A stretch of DNA of 64,000 nt. It comes from Oscarella lobularis (Eukaryota > Porifera > Homoscleromorpha > Homosclerophorida > Oscarellidae). The position numbers were made by a program, and so were the translations under genes. The notes under the pieces are model-generated. The model saw only the letters and a program-made list of their open reading frames with translations. It had not been told where the DNA came from and did no database searches. The stretch lies in assembly GCF_947507565.1 (NCBI RefSeq), contig NC_089175.1, positions 3,771,733-3,835,732 on the forward strand. Direction: 5' to 3'. Positions 22,961-32,880 of this stretch are shown piece by piece (position 1 is the first letter of the stretch; every line of letters begins with the position of its first letter).

Positions 22961-23078
22961 ACAGCTAAACACCGCAGATCATTCTAACCTGCATATGCAC
23001 TTATGCAGTCAAAGACGCACCAAAAAGACAGCGAATCATCTTTGGAAGCCACACCTAGATTTTATCCGGGAATTCGAA

Positions 23079-25183
23079 ATGCATTTTTTTACGTGGCTTC
23101 TCATTGCGTGTCGCTTCGGTAAACTAGTACTTAGGGCCATCCAAGAAATTCCAAGCAGTCTCTATGCAGGTTTGACAATATTTCAGAGAGTGACGATCGA
23201 CCCGTCTGGAACAATTCGGGAAAAGCAAGGAACACCGGTGTCTCTTCGAGCCAGCATTCCGATAATAGCAAGAAATCCGAGGATCATTTACAACAGAATA
23301 GAGAGCCCTGTTATTCCTTCCAGTCCGGTCGGTGTCCAAGTCAATGTTTATATTCCACCATTTGAAGCATTTGCAACATTTATCGGTGAAAATGCCACCG
23401 ATCTATTTTTCCAATTGGATTTTATGCTTCTCGTCAAATACAATGATGCGTCTATTGGCATCGTTAGCACAACTGGTCTAGCAACGAACGTGTACTCGCC
23501 ATTTCTAAATTTGACAGTATTGTGTAAGTTTTATCATTGGCACGTGCAATAATTTATACGCTTTTTCAGCGTCTCCGTGCTGCAACGTTTCCGGGTCTAC
23601 GGTTGAGCGTAACACGACAGACTCGCCAGAGCTACTACGTCTAAACTGTTCAGAAATCATTCGTGAACGAGGGAATCCACCAGCATTTATTTCTTGGACA
23701 CTTCAATCCCCAGCATCCGGTTGCAGAGGAATGCCGTCAGGAGAAGCCAATCAAATCTACAATATTGATCAGATTTCACGGTCATGCAATGGTGCAAAAA
23801 TCACCTGCGTAGCAGACACATATGACGCGCTATTGGACATCACCACCACAACGTTTAATGTACTGGTTAAAAGTACAAGCAAAGATGGACTGCTTTGATA
23901 TGCTGTATTTAATTAATTGGCTTGTAGGTCCTCCAGGAAGTCTAATATGCACGTATGATGGCTTGGCCAGACCATTGGCAATATTCAGCTGGAAACAACC
24001 TGAAGACAACGGGGAATTCCAGGTGACTCATTATAGCTTGTCTGTCAATGGAAGCTCCGTAGATCGGAAGCAAAACAGTTCGTTGAACTACGGCGTCCAG
24101 GTAAAGGATGGTGATCAAATAAGTTTCAGCGTTTCAGCTGTGAGTATTCTGGGATCTGGAGGTTCATGTGAAATACATGAAACGATTCCCACCAGTAAGT
24201 GAGTAGTTAGACAAATCGCGATGGAGCTTGTTTCATTGCACTACATTCGTAGGAAGCTGCATCTTGCCAATTCAAAGTGCAGCATGTCGAACGTCAATTA
24301 CAGTCAATTGTCCATCAAATGCAGTGGTTAGAAGCGCATTCTTTGTGTACTATTCAGGAAACGGCACAACCGCAAAGAAATCTGCCATCAGCCTACCAAC
24401 TACAATTTCTAATCTACTCTCAAACATGAATTATGTAGTTACGGTGGAAGCAGAAAATTCAGAAGGAGATCCCGAGAACTCGTCGAGCGTGGTAATGAGT
24501 ACCACAGAGCCTGGTTAGTTCTGTATATTTCTTTCTTGACGTCAAGTACCGTATCTGTACGGGTAGGTAGTCCTTGTAGTGTAAGTCTCACCAAGGACAG
24601 CGTGAAAGAAATTTCGTTGACGTCTTCCACCTTGGAATTCCTTTCTGTTGCTGACTCCGGCAGAGACAATGTTGCTGTAGCAACCTATCGAATCTACGTG
24701 GACAACTTGCCACGCGACTTTCCAGCTCAAGCAGGCAATATCCAAAGAATTAGAATAGACGGTCTTACGACAGGGAGAGCATACGCAGTCCAAGCGACCG
24801 CAATCAATGAGATAGGCGAGGAAGGCGACAAAAGTCCTCCAATTGCAATCGCTACTCTAACTGATTTTGATCAAGGGGCAACGCCAAAAATTGATCAAGA
24901 GGTATCATATGGCGTCTTAGCTGGAAGTGTCGTCGGCTCTCTTTTGGCTGGAGTGCTGATTGGCATCGTTCCAATGTACGTTGTCATGAATCGACTGGCT
25001 AAAAGTCAGGCACCAGAAGAAAGCGTAGAAATGAAGGATTCTCGTCTGTACGCTGAGAGTCGTCGCAAGCCCGCTAGTAGACAGCAACGGAGCCCGCGTA
25101 CGAAGATGCTGGCGACGTACGCGTTCATCAGCGAGATCGTAAGAATCCCGCGTATGCCACTGCTGGAAGTGCCAATTGAGTGA
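23079..25183 (+). CDS. R7: Ig2-FN3x3 receptor with frame-shifted tail
   Basis: Exons 23079-23118, 23170-23523, 23570-23872, 23928-24194, 24253-24513 and 24567-25183; phases close at 613 residues. Signal peptide MHFFTWLLIACRFG. D1 (13-131) lacks the cysteine pair (VSLRAS, IGIVST). D2 has SPCCNVSGS, NCSEI, ISW and ITCVADT. Three FN3, then TM (about 522-549, GVLAGSVVGSLLAGVLIG). The tail starts normally (EMKDSRLYAES), but one C is missing near 25078 compared with psi2 and psi6. The rest is read in another frame (ASRQQRSPRTKM to PLLEVPIE), losing EPAYEDAG and NPAYAT. It could be a membrane receptor with a cut-down tail or a gene just starting to decay. Confidence 0.78.
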
Positions 25184-25199
25184 GTGGTCCTTTGATTGT

Positions 25200-25440
25200 G
25201 CTTGTGATGTCTTATGATAAATTGGTGACTTAGTTAGTTGCGTCATTTCGGTGTCAGGAGACTTTTGATGGCTTTGTTTCTAAGACGAGACGAGAGTTCT
25301 GTGTCTGTCTATAGTAAAGATCTTATAGGCTAGCTACCAAGCTACCTTGATGTGTTGAACAAGAGCGTCTTAGCGGGTAATTCTGCATCACCTCAGTAGA
25401 TTGGTGCTCTACTAGAAGTATCCGTGGTGTAATAATCAGT
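25200..25440 (-). pseudogene. Relic of an R2/R6-type tail and TM
   Basis: Read on the minus strand, 25290-25215 resembles the R2/R6 tail exon (ETKP, then TEMT-LTKSPIY), with a one-base insertion that shifts frame. A degraded stretch matching the TM-tail intron follows upstream. The same scrap stands at 32310-32540, again directly behind a SRLYAES-class tail, so the pair moved together. Confidence 0.6.
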
Positions 25441-25592
25441 GTGATTAGAATTATCTTCTGCAGGGTGTATCTTCTTAAAATCCTCCTGATGGATTTGACT
25501 GCGCAACATTAGACCTAATACTATCCAAGAACAACCAGAAGTGCTAAACTAAGCCAGCAGTACAGAACTAAAAAACAAACAGTTTTGGGCAC

Positions 25593-28500
25593 TCAGTGAT
25601 CAGCAAGCTTGGTGACTCCACTGTAGGGGACAGACTCCTCCTCCTTGGTCTTCTTCACCTTCTTAAAATTCTTTTCCTCCTTTTTTGGCGTCTGCTTGGC
25701 CAGATCCAAGTCAGCATATTGAATTGGCTAGGACAGGAAAGATGAAATTAGTATCAGTTACTACTAGTTTTTCAGCCTCTCTTGGATAAGGAAAGTGTAT
25801 GTACACTTGTAAATCATCAAGGGGAACATTTGCACGTTCTGCTAACACATGGGTGTGTTCATTTCTTAGATCTAGAGAGCCTTAGTAGTAAGGAGAACGC
25901 GTGGTTGCGGTGTCTTTAGAAGACTTAGGCACAAAGACTTCACACAGGCAGTTGAGCCAGAAAGAGGCATCTTTGTCGTAACGTGCCACTATGAGAATGG
26001 CTGAAGCTATTTTGGGTTTGCTAGCGTCATTTCGCTCCAAATCTTTTGCCAATCTCGCTCTGCCTATGTTCTCCAAAGCATACCGTGATGGTAATTACAT
26101 GTAATGCCTCTTCTACTTTCTACCTAAAAATTTGAATTTATACCTCAGCGGGTTTCACATCGCTATATTTGGTTTGGCTCTCTTTGACTGGTGGTGGGCC
26201 AGCTTGAGCTAGTTCCAGCTCAGCATGTTGAACTCCATCACCACCACCACCCTATGATGGATACTATGAACAATCAAAGATAAATTTTAAACTGTTCCTG
26301 CCTTCTTCTCTTCAGTCTTTGATGGCTGATTAGTTGGCTCTAGTTCAGATTATTAAATTATTGCAAAACATACCGAATAGGACATTACCGGTTCCTTTTC
26401 CTTTACGGAAACAGAAAAAGTAGACAAGAAGAACGCCAATAGTTATTCCAGCCAATATGCCGATTATTAATCCAGCAACCAGACCCGCAGGGAAACCAGA
26501 CTCTGTGTTGTTTATTAGCGTTGTTATCTGAACACATGAAAAGACCAACCTTCAGCAGCAGCTGTAATTTGTGTAACACTTTCACTCAGTTTCCCTCGAC
26601 GTTCTCCATTTTCTGCAGCAACTTGAAACGTGTACTTTGTTTCTGGCGCTAGGCCACGTATGGTCATCATTACATCGGGAAGACGACGTTCTTCTTGTGA
26701 TACATTCTTGACATCCTCTTTTGTAGCGATGCTACCTTCCATGGAGTATATGACAATGTATTTCTCAATCACAAAGGCCTCTCCGCCCGTATCAACAGAC
26801 TGCCATTTCAATGTAACGCAGTCGAGCGTCGCTGATTTAACTGTAGGCGTTGCTGGCGTACCTGGTGTACCTTTCAACATCACCTTAGCGATGACAACAA
26901 TGATACACTTGTCCAATACCTTTGCGATTTGCCATGCCTGTGATGAATGTTTGACGAGGACTTCCTCCTTGAACTCTATTCAGCGCGTACACGCTGAAGT
27001 TGAAGTATGATCCAGAAGGAAGACCCGTGAATGTCACTGAAGTTGTATCTGCAGGAACTGTCTTGATTTGATTACCTGTTCCGTTTACAATGCTAATAGT
27101 GTAATTAGTCACTTCCAATTCAACTGACGTATCAATCATTAGGAGTGACCAAGAAATTACTATTGAGGAAGTATTAATTGTTCGACTTTGAACACCGGAC
27201 ACTGCTCTCGGAACTGCAGACGCGTTGACTAGATCAGCTAAATGAACTACAGAACTAACAGCTTACCGTCAGGTGATATAAATGAGATTGTGAAAGGAGA
27301 ACTTCTTCCCAAAACGTTCACAGCCGATACGGTGAAATTGTATGATTCTGCAACTCCAAGATCTGAAATTCTAGCGCTGGTGGTAGTGCTCGGTACATTT
27401 GCAGAAAGAATCATTGAGCCCGTTTTGTCAATAACGTCATATTTGTAGCCAATTATAATAAAGCCCCCGTCGTCTATGGGCGCTTGCCATGCAATAATGA
27501 TTCCATTAGCAAGAGGTGTTGGCTGTCCTTGCTGTAGTTTTCTGGGTATTCCAGGAACGGCTAGAACACGTCTAATTATTTCCATCAACATGATAGCATC
27601 ATACAAAAACTCACAATTGAAAATCATTGTGTACATCTTTGTAGTAAAGCCCACTTCGTTTGTTGCTCTACAAGTGATGTTTGCGTTGTTGCAGTTTCTC
27701 AAATTGTCAGACGGATTGAAAGTATATAATTTATGAACACTTCCCGTTGGCATTCCCACACACTCCGATTTAGAAGTAACGGTCCAAATAATTCTCGCTA
27801 CTGTCGGATTTCCAACATTGTTAATAATTTCACTGCAGTTCAAAGGAGGAATCACGTCTGTGACATTTTGTGCTTCACGCTGAAGCTGGGACACGTTACA
27901 GCACGGAGGAACTGCATAATATATTGATCAAAACAAACACTATTCATTTCCATATGTCTTACACAAAACTGTCAAATTGACAAACGGCGAGTAGGACTTG
28001 TCGCCTGTAAGAAGAGCTGCGACAACAAGACGAATCGAAGCACCATTGTATACAGAAAGCAACACGAAATCGCTTTTGTAAGACCGATGGGAGGAATTTC
28101 CACCGACAAGTGTTGTGGATGCTTTAAATGGAAAGGAAATATTCTGTTGGGCACCGATCGGACTGGTAGGAAGTATTGCCATAATCTCCTTTTCGTTGTA
28201 CTCGATCCTTGCATCTCCTGCTATCGGCGCGTTGCTTCGAAGAGACACCCACATTCCCTGCTCCCGCCGAAGAATTCCAGACGGATCGATCGTTATTTGT
28301 CCGGTCGATCGTACACACATGTAGGCGATAACTACAAAAAATCAGTCTAGTCGGTTCAAGATACAGCGCAACGTACCGAAAAGACAGCACTCCCGAAACA
28401 TTTCCGCATATAAGTGTCTCGAGACCTGCGAGACCCATATCGAGTCGAACCTCATCTGAGACATTTCTGAGACAGGGTTCGATCTGAGACGTCTCGTCCG

Positions 28501-28661
28501 ACTAGGAGTTACTGCACTGTTGAGTGTTTCTAGCTCTATTATGTAAACTCATTCTCTATCTCTAACGGTCCGCTTTCAAAGAAGCGCCTTTTCACTTTGG
28601 GCTTACCTCCTGCCAATAGGACGACACTGAGAAAAGACGCTAGACGTAGGAACGATTTCAT
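25593..28661 (-). CDS. R8: Ig2-FN3x3 receptor with multi-exon ITIM-like tail
   Basis: Ten exons: 28661-28607, 28331-27963, 27911-27615, 27560-27267, 27213-26920, 26870-26550, 26502-26389, 26339-26293, 26251-26144 and 25727-25593, 677 residues. Signal peptide MKSFLRLASFLSVVLLAGG, with a 275-nt first intron. D1 (18-141) lacks the cysteine pair. D2 has PPCCNVS, NCSEI, IW and ITCRATNEVG. FN3a-c to 543. TM GLVAGLIIGILAGITIGVLLV. The tail (581-677) differs from all others. It holds VQHAELEL, TKYSDV, IQYADLDL and VPYSGV; the last two fit the ITIM pattern [IVLS]-x-Y-x-x-[LIV]. HAELEL looks like a YADLDL unit whose tyrosine became histidine. The last three introns are phase 1, 0 and 0. The exon 8/9 junction is my inference from phase and splice signals. 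Confidence 0.78.
25860..26080 (-). other. Coding-like open frame inside the R8 tail intron
   Basis: The 416-nt gap between R8 exons 9 and 10 is far longer than its neighbours. On the minus strand it holds about 65 open codons (ending FVPKSSKDTATTRSPYY then stop) with protein-like composition (ASAILIVARYDKDASFWLN). It could be an alternative last exon or a fragment of another gene. No convincing acceptor in the right phase was found. Confidence 0.3.
27267..28440 (-). repeat. Left arm of a large inverted duplication
   Basis: This arm covers R8 FN3a, D2, D1 and the upstream intron. It is repeated in inverted orientation at about 29390-30589 with few differences: for example D2 reads the same over nearly its whole length, and the first divergence is at the end of FN3a (FTISFISPDG against LKISLQSADG). 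The arms flank a spacer of about 0.95 kb. Confidence 0.8.
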
Positions 28662-29389
28662 CTCCACTGAAGGGTGTACAGGCGAATACTATCGCTTCAG
28701 ACGCAAAGGCCGGATAAGTAAGGAGGACGATCACGGGCGTGGCATAGGTTTGGCCCAATCACAGCGCAGGTAATCGGAAGTCTGTGCCACATGGCTGAAA
28801 GCCAAGTCTGCAACGGGCTTCATACAAATTTGGAACCGGAAAAGCGAGACCTTGCAGGGATATACGTTGATTACTAAAAAAGCCTAAATGCTATGATCTA
28901 GGTGTCACCGCGTTCGCTCACTGCTCTAGACGAAAACATTATCAATAAACTATAGTCTTAAGACCTCTCGCAGTGCGCAATTGCAGCTTATTGCTTGCAT
29001 TCCCTCAAAAATTTATGTAGTCACATGATATACCACATGTACGTGCGTTCTAAATTGGACCAATTTAGAACGCACATGAGTTTATGTGGTATATTATGGG
29101 ACTAAGTTTTTAAGGAATGCAAGCAATTGCCTATATACTGCGGAATAGCGAGAGGTCTAAAGACTATAGTTTATTGATAAATGTCTTGTCTAGAGCAGTG
29201 ACCGAACGCGGTGGCACCTAGAGAATAAGTTTACTTTCAACAATGGTGTTGAGACGTCACGGTCTCACAGCACGGATACTAAGAGTATATACAGGTACTG
29301 CATGTAACTCTAAACTCCGTGGTCTTAGTCGGGGGTCTCGAGACGTCTCGAGACGTCTCAGCACTGTGGTCTCCAGAACAGTCAGATGG
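28662..29389. other. Spacer of the inverted duplication
   Basis: No gene seen outside the foldback element at 28898-29222. Both edges are rich in GAGAC/GTCTC palindromes (about 28430-28495 and 29335-29410). An ATG at 29243 opens a short frame ending in a possible phase-1 donor, but the product is not hydrophobic like the other signal peptides. Confidence 0.5.
28898..29222. mobile_element. Foldback (MITE-like) element, about 325 bp
   Basis: The left end (CTAGGTGTCACCGCGTTCG) and right end (CGCGGTGGCACCTAG) are inverted copies, and similarity continues inward to a centre at about 29059 (ATTGG-A-CCAAT). Arms are imperfect, about 160 bp each. There is no coding capacity, as for non-autonomous elements. 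A target-site duplication is not clear. It lies at the axis of the large inverted duplication. Confidence 0.65.
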
Positions 29390-30589
29390 GGCCTCAACTC
29401 GATACGGGTCTCGAGACACTTATTATAGTGTATATATGCGGAAATGTTTCGGGGTTGCTGTCTTTTTGGTACGTTGTGTTGTACCTTGAACCGACTAGAC
29501 TGATTTTTTGTAGTTATCGCCTACATCTGTGTAAGATCGACCGGACAAATAACGATCGATCCGTCTGGAATTCTTCGGGGCAAACAGGGAATTCAGGCGT
29601 CTCTTCGAAGCAACGCTCCGATAGCAGGAGATGCAAGGATCGAGTACAACGAAAAGGAGATTATGGCAATACTTCCTACCAGTCCGATCGGTGCCCAACG
29701 GAATATTTCCTTTCCACCATTTAAAGCATCCACAACACTTGTCGGTGGAAATTCCTCCCATCGGTCTTACAAAATCGATTTCGTGTTGCTTTCTGTATAC
29801 AATGGTGCTTCGATTCGTCTTGTTGTCGCAGCTCTTCTTACAGGCGACAGGTCCTACTCGCCGTTTGTCAATTTGACAGTTTTGTGTAAGACATATGGAA
29901 ATGAATAGTGTTTGTTGTCTTTTGATCAATGTATTATGCAGTTCCTCCGTGCTGTAGCGTGTCCCAGCTTCAGCATGAAGCTCGAAATGCCACAGACTTC
30001 GTGATTCCTCCTTTGAACTGCAGTGAAATTATTAACAATGTTGGAAATCCGACAGTAGCGAGAATTATTTGGACCGTTACTTCTAAATCGGAGTGTGTGG
30101 GAATGCCAACGGGAAGTGTTCATAAATTATATACTTTCAATCCGTCTGACAATTTGAGAAACTGCAACAACGCAAACATCACTTGTAGAGCAACAAACGA
30201 AGTGGGCTTTACTACAAAGATGTACACAATGATTTTCAATTGTGAGTTTTTGTATGATGCTATCATGTTGATGGAAATAATTAGACGTGTTCTAGCCGTT
30301 CCTGGAATACCCAGAAAACTACAGCAAGGACAGCCAACACCTCTTGCTAATGGAATCATTATTGCATGGCAAGCGCCCATAGACGACGGGGGCTTTATTA
30401 TAATTGGCTACAAATATGACATTATTGACAAAACGGGCTCAATGATTCTTTCTGCAAATGTACCGAGCACTACCACCAGCGCTAGAATTTCAGATCTTGG
30501 AGTTGCAGAGTCATACAATTTCACCGTATCGGCTGCTAACGTTTTGGGAAGAAGTACTCCTCTCAAAATCTCACTTCAATCAGCTGACG
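29390..30589 (+). repeat. Right arm of the inverted duplication
   Basis: Inverted copy of 27267-28440, from the upstream intron through D1, D2 and FN3a. The copy stops before the signal-peptide exon of R8 (28607-28661), which lies in the unpaired spacer. Confidence 0.8.
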
Positions 30590-31566
30590 GTACGTCGTCC
30601 TTGATTTTCTCTTTCTAAACCGCACGAGATTTTTTAGTTCCAAGAATGATTTTAAGCGTGAAAACTAACACTGTCAATTGGACAGCAATTGAACTGTTGT
30701 GGATGCCTTTAAGAGTTGATGCTGAAGTTGAACTACCACTGACCAAGTATATAGTTGAAAGGCGTCTTTCTGACGGAACGGACAAAGCCACGTTTTCAGT
30801 TTGCTCTACGAGAGCAAATTTTTATTTACTGGGCTTCTACCAGAAAGATTTTATCATTTTAATGTCTATGCAGAGAACGGAGTCAGCGGAGGAACGCCTC
30901 GTCGCTCAAACACTGTAATTGGCTTTACTGACTTTGAAGGTTTGAGAGACGATTTTTATCTTGCTAAACTTTGAAACTTCATAGGTGCTCCAAAGGCAAT
31001 TAATATCAGTCAAGAGCACAATGTATATGCGGTTACAACTACCGGTTTCACATTGACACTTCGTTCTGTCATTGGTAATTTCAGCCAGGGATACGTTGTT
31101 GTAACCAGGTACAGAGTTTACGTGGATAACTTGCCACGGGAATTTTTAGCTCAACCGGGAATAATCAGACGTTTACAGTAGCCGGGCTTGTATCAGGAAG
31201 AGTGTACGCAGTTCAAGTGGCGGCTGTAGATAATTTTGGCAGAGAAGGTGAGAAAAGTCTTTCAGTGGTCGTTGCTACGGCAGCGAATAGCGGAATATCA
31301 TCTGGTGCTTCGGCTGGATTAGTCATTGGTACTCTTTTGGCGGGACTTTTCATTGGCATTCTCGCAGGCGTTTTATAACATGCATCGTCATGAAACGTCG
31401 CAGAAGTTCACAAGATAAAAAGCAGACACGAAGAGAAAGCTTGGAAATGAAAGACTCTCGTCTCTATGCCGAGGCTCGTCGCAAAGGTCCACCAAAGGCT
31501 GAATTGCAAGTGGAGCCTACGTATGAAGAGGCCAGTCAAGGACGCGTTTATCAACCTAAAAAGTAG
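29514..31566 (+). pseudogene. Receptor without signal exon, several frameshifts (psi5)
   Basis: D1 (29514-29885), D2 (29942-30241) and FN3a (30296-30589) are open and nearly the same as R8. FN3b (30638-about 30940) loses its frame near 30800 and resumes in another (TGLLPERFYHFNVYAENG). FN3c (30985 on) shifts near 31160 (stop TAG where an NNQTFTVAGL frame should continue). The TM exon shifts again near 31375. The tail reads SRLYAEA, EPTYEEA and RVYQPKK to the stop at 31566. No signal exon was found upstream. FN3b onward is not R8-like, so the inversion joined an R8 front to another gene's back, or the back diverged earlier. Confidence 0.75.
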
Positions 31567-31831
31567 GATTCTCTAGTGGCATGTGTTTGACTGCTGAAAA
31601 TGATCTTGTTTTTTTTGTTCTTTTCTGACTTTGTTCTTTCCTAGTAGATGGCAATGATCAACGCTTTCGCTTCGCTTTCGCTTTCAAATTAGGCATACGG
31701 GAGCCACAAAGGCGAGTTTACAGTCTGTGTGAGGCCTTCTTCATTGAATGTAAATGTGTTATCTTTTTTGATTACAGTACAAAAGCTACAACGCACGATT
31801 TGCTATTCTCAGACAAGAATGTAATAATACA
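31567..31831. other. Intergenic region with upstream cassette copy
   Basis: Carries the recurring cassette (about 31655-31735), with a short internal repeat of CGCTTTCGCTT, and then the psi6 signal exon. No other feature seen. Confidence 0.45.
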
Positions 31832-32290
31832 ATGCGTTTCAAGTTTCTACTACAGCTTCGCATGCTACCAAGGTAAACACGTACCCACAGGCTTGAGAGA
31901 GGAGTATAGATGTACGAACAGCCAACTTGTGCAGCCGACCTATTGTTTTCTCAAAGAGTAACAATCAATCCGTCTGGAACTCGATCTTCAGGCGAAGCAA
32001 AGAAACACGGATGTCACTTCGAATTAATTAACTGGAAGTGTCGTCGGCTCTCTTTTGGCTGGCGTGCTGATTGGCATCGTTCTAACGTACGTTGTCATGA
32101 ATCGACTGGCTAAAAGTCAGGCACCAGGAAAGAGTAGAAATGAAGGATTCTCGTCTGTACGCTGAGAGTCGTCGCAAGCCCGCTAGTCAGACAGCAACGG
32201 AGCCCACGTACGAAGATGCTGGCGACGTACGCTTTCATCAGCGAGAGCGTAGGAATCCTGCGTATGCCACTCCTGGAAGTGCCAATTGAG
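31832..32290 (+). pseudogene. Receptor relic: signal exon and D1 start fused to TM and tail (psi6)
   Basis: A signal-exon relic (from 31832) and the first 30 or so codons of D1 (FSQRVTINPSG) run to about 32030. There an internal deletion joins them directly to the TM (GSVVGSLLAGVLIG) and tail. The tail is shifted by a 2-nt loss near 32128, but EPTYEDAG and NPAYATPGSAN are preserved in the alternative frame. D2 and all FN3 exons are missing. Confidence 0.7.
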
Positions 32291-32309
32291 TGGGTCCTTT
32301 GATTGTGCT

Positions 32310-32540
32310 TGTGATGTCTTATGATAAATTGGTGACTTAGTTAGTCGCGTCATTTCGGTGTCAGGAGACTTTGATGGCTTTGTTTCTAGGACGAGACGAG
32401 AGTTCTGTATCTGTCTAAAGATCTTATAGGCTACCAAGCTACCTTGATGCGTTGAGCAAGAGCGTCTTAGCGGGTAATTCTGCACACCCCAGTAGATTGG
32501 TGCTCTACTTGTACAGTGTAGCATCCGTGGTGTAATAATC
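32310..32540 (-). pseudogene. Second copy of the R2/R6-type tail relic
   Basis: On the minus strand it reads ETKPSKSPDTEMTRLTKSPIYH, the R2/R6 tail exon start, then runs into the other family's 3' flank. It matches 25200-25440 and keeps the frame that copy lost. Confidence 0.6.
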
Positions 32541-32609
32541 AGAATTATCTTCTGAATTATTTGTGTTTGTTACCGTGCGTTACGATCTTTTCGGTTTCGG
32601 TTTCAACTC

Positions 32610-32880
32610 ATGAAGCCAACGTCGCTCACGCTCAAAGCATCTTGGCTGTCACTGCTTTTATTATTCCAGGTCAGTAGCTCTAGTCTACTCGCTCGAGCCT
32701 AGCTAGACAAGCCGGAGAACGATAACCTGTCATTTTTTCAGTGTTCGGATCTCTTCCGCCCAATTGGCTTCGATATCCCTAACCGCGACCTTCGCGCGCA
32801 AGGGCGATCGCGTGTCGTTTTAGTGTCAGGCCGATAGGAATGGATTTATCGTGACGTGCGAGCATATAGGATTCGTCTCA
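32610..32880 (+). pseudogene. Relic of an Ig gene start
   Basis: A good signal peptide exon (MKPTSLTLKASWLSLLLLFQ, donor at 32670) is followed, after an acceptor at 32741, by an Ig-start frame (LTATFARKGDRVSF). In the 21-kb copy the next codon is CAG, here TAG. Exon phases do not match, so it is probably dead. From 32880 to 33499 there is no other gene, only the hairpin element below. Confidence 0.5.

Noticed and set aside
22794-23078. Long N-terminal extension of R7 (open frame from 22794)
   Set aside because: It runs through the antisense of the psi4 D1 and through the R7 first intron; the ATG at 23079 gives a proper signal peptide and phase-1 donor like its paralogues.
29243-29294. First exon of psi5
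   Set aside because: ATG and a phase-1 donor exist, but the peptide (MVLRRHGLTARILRV) is basic and not like any signal peptide of the family.
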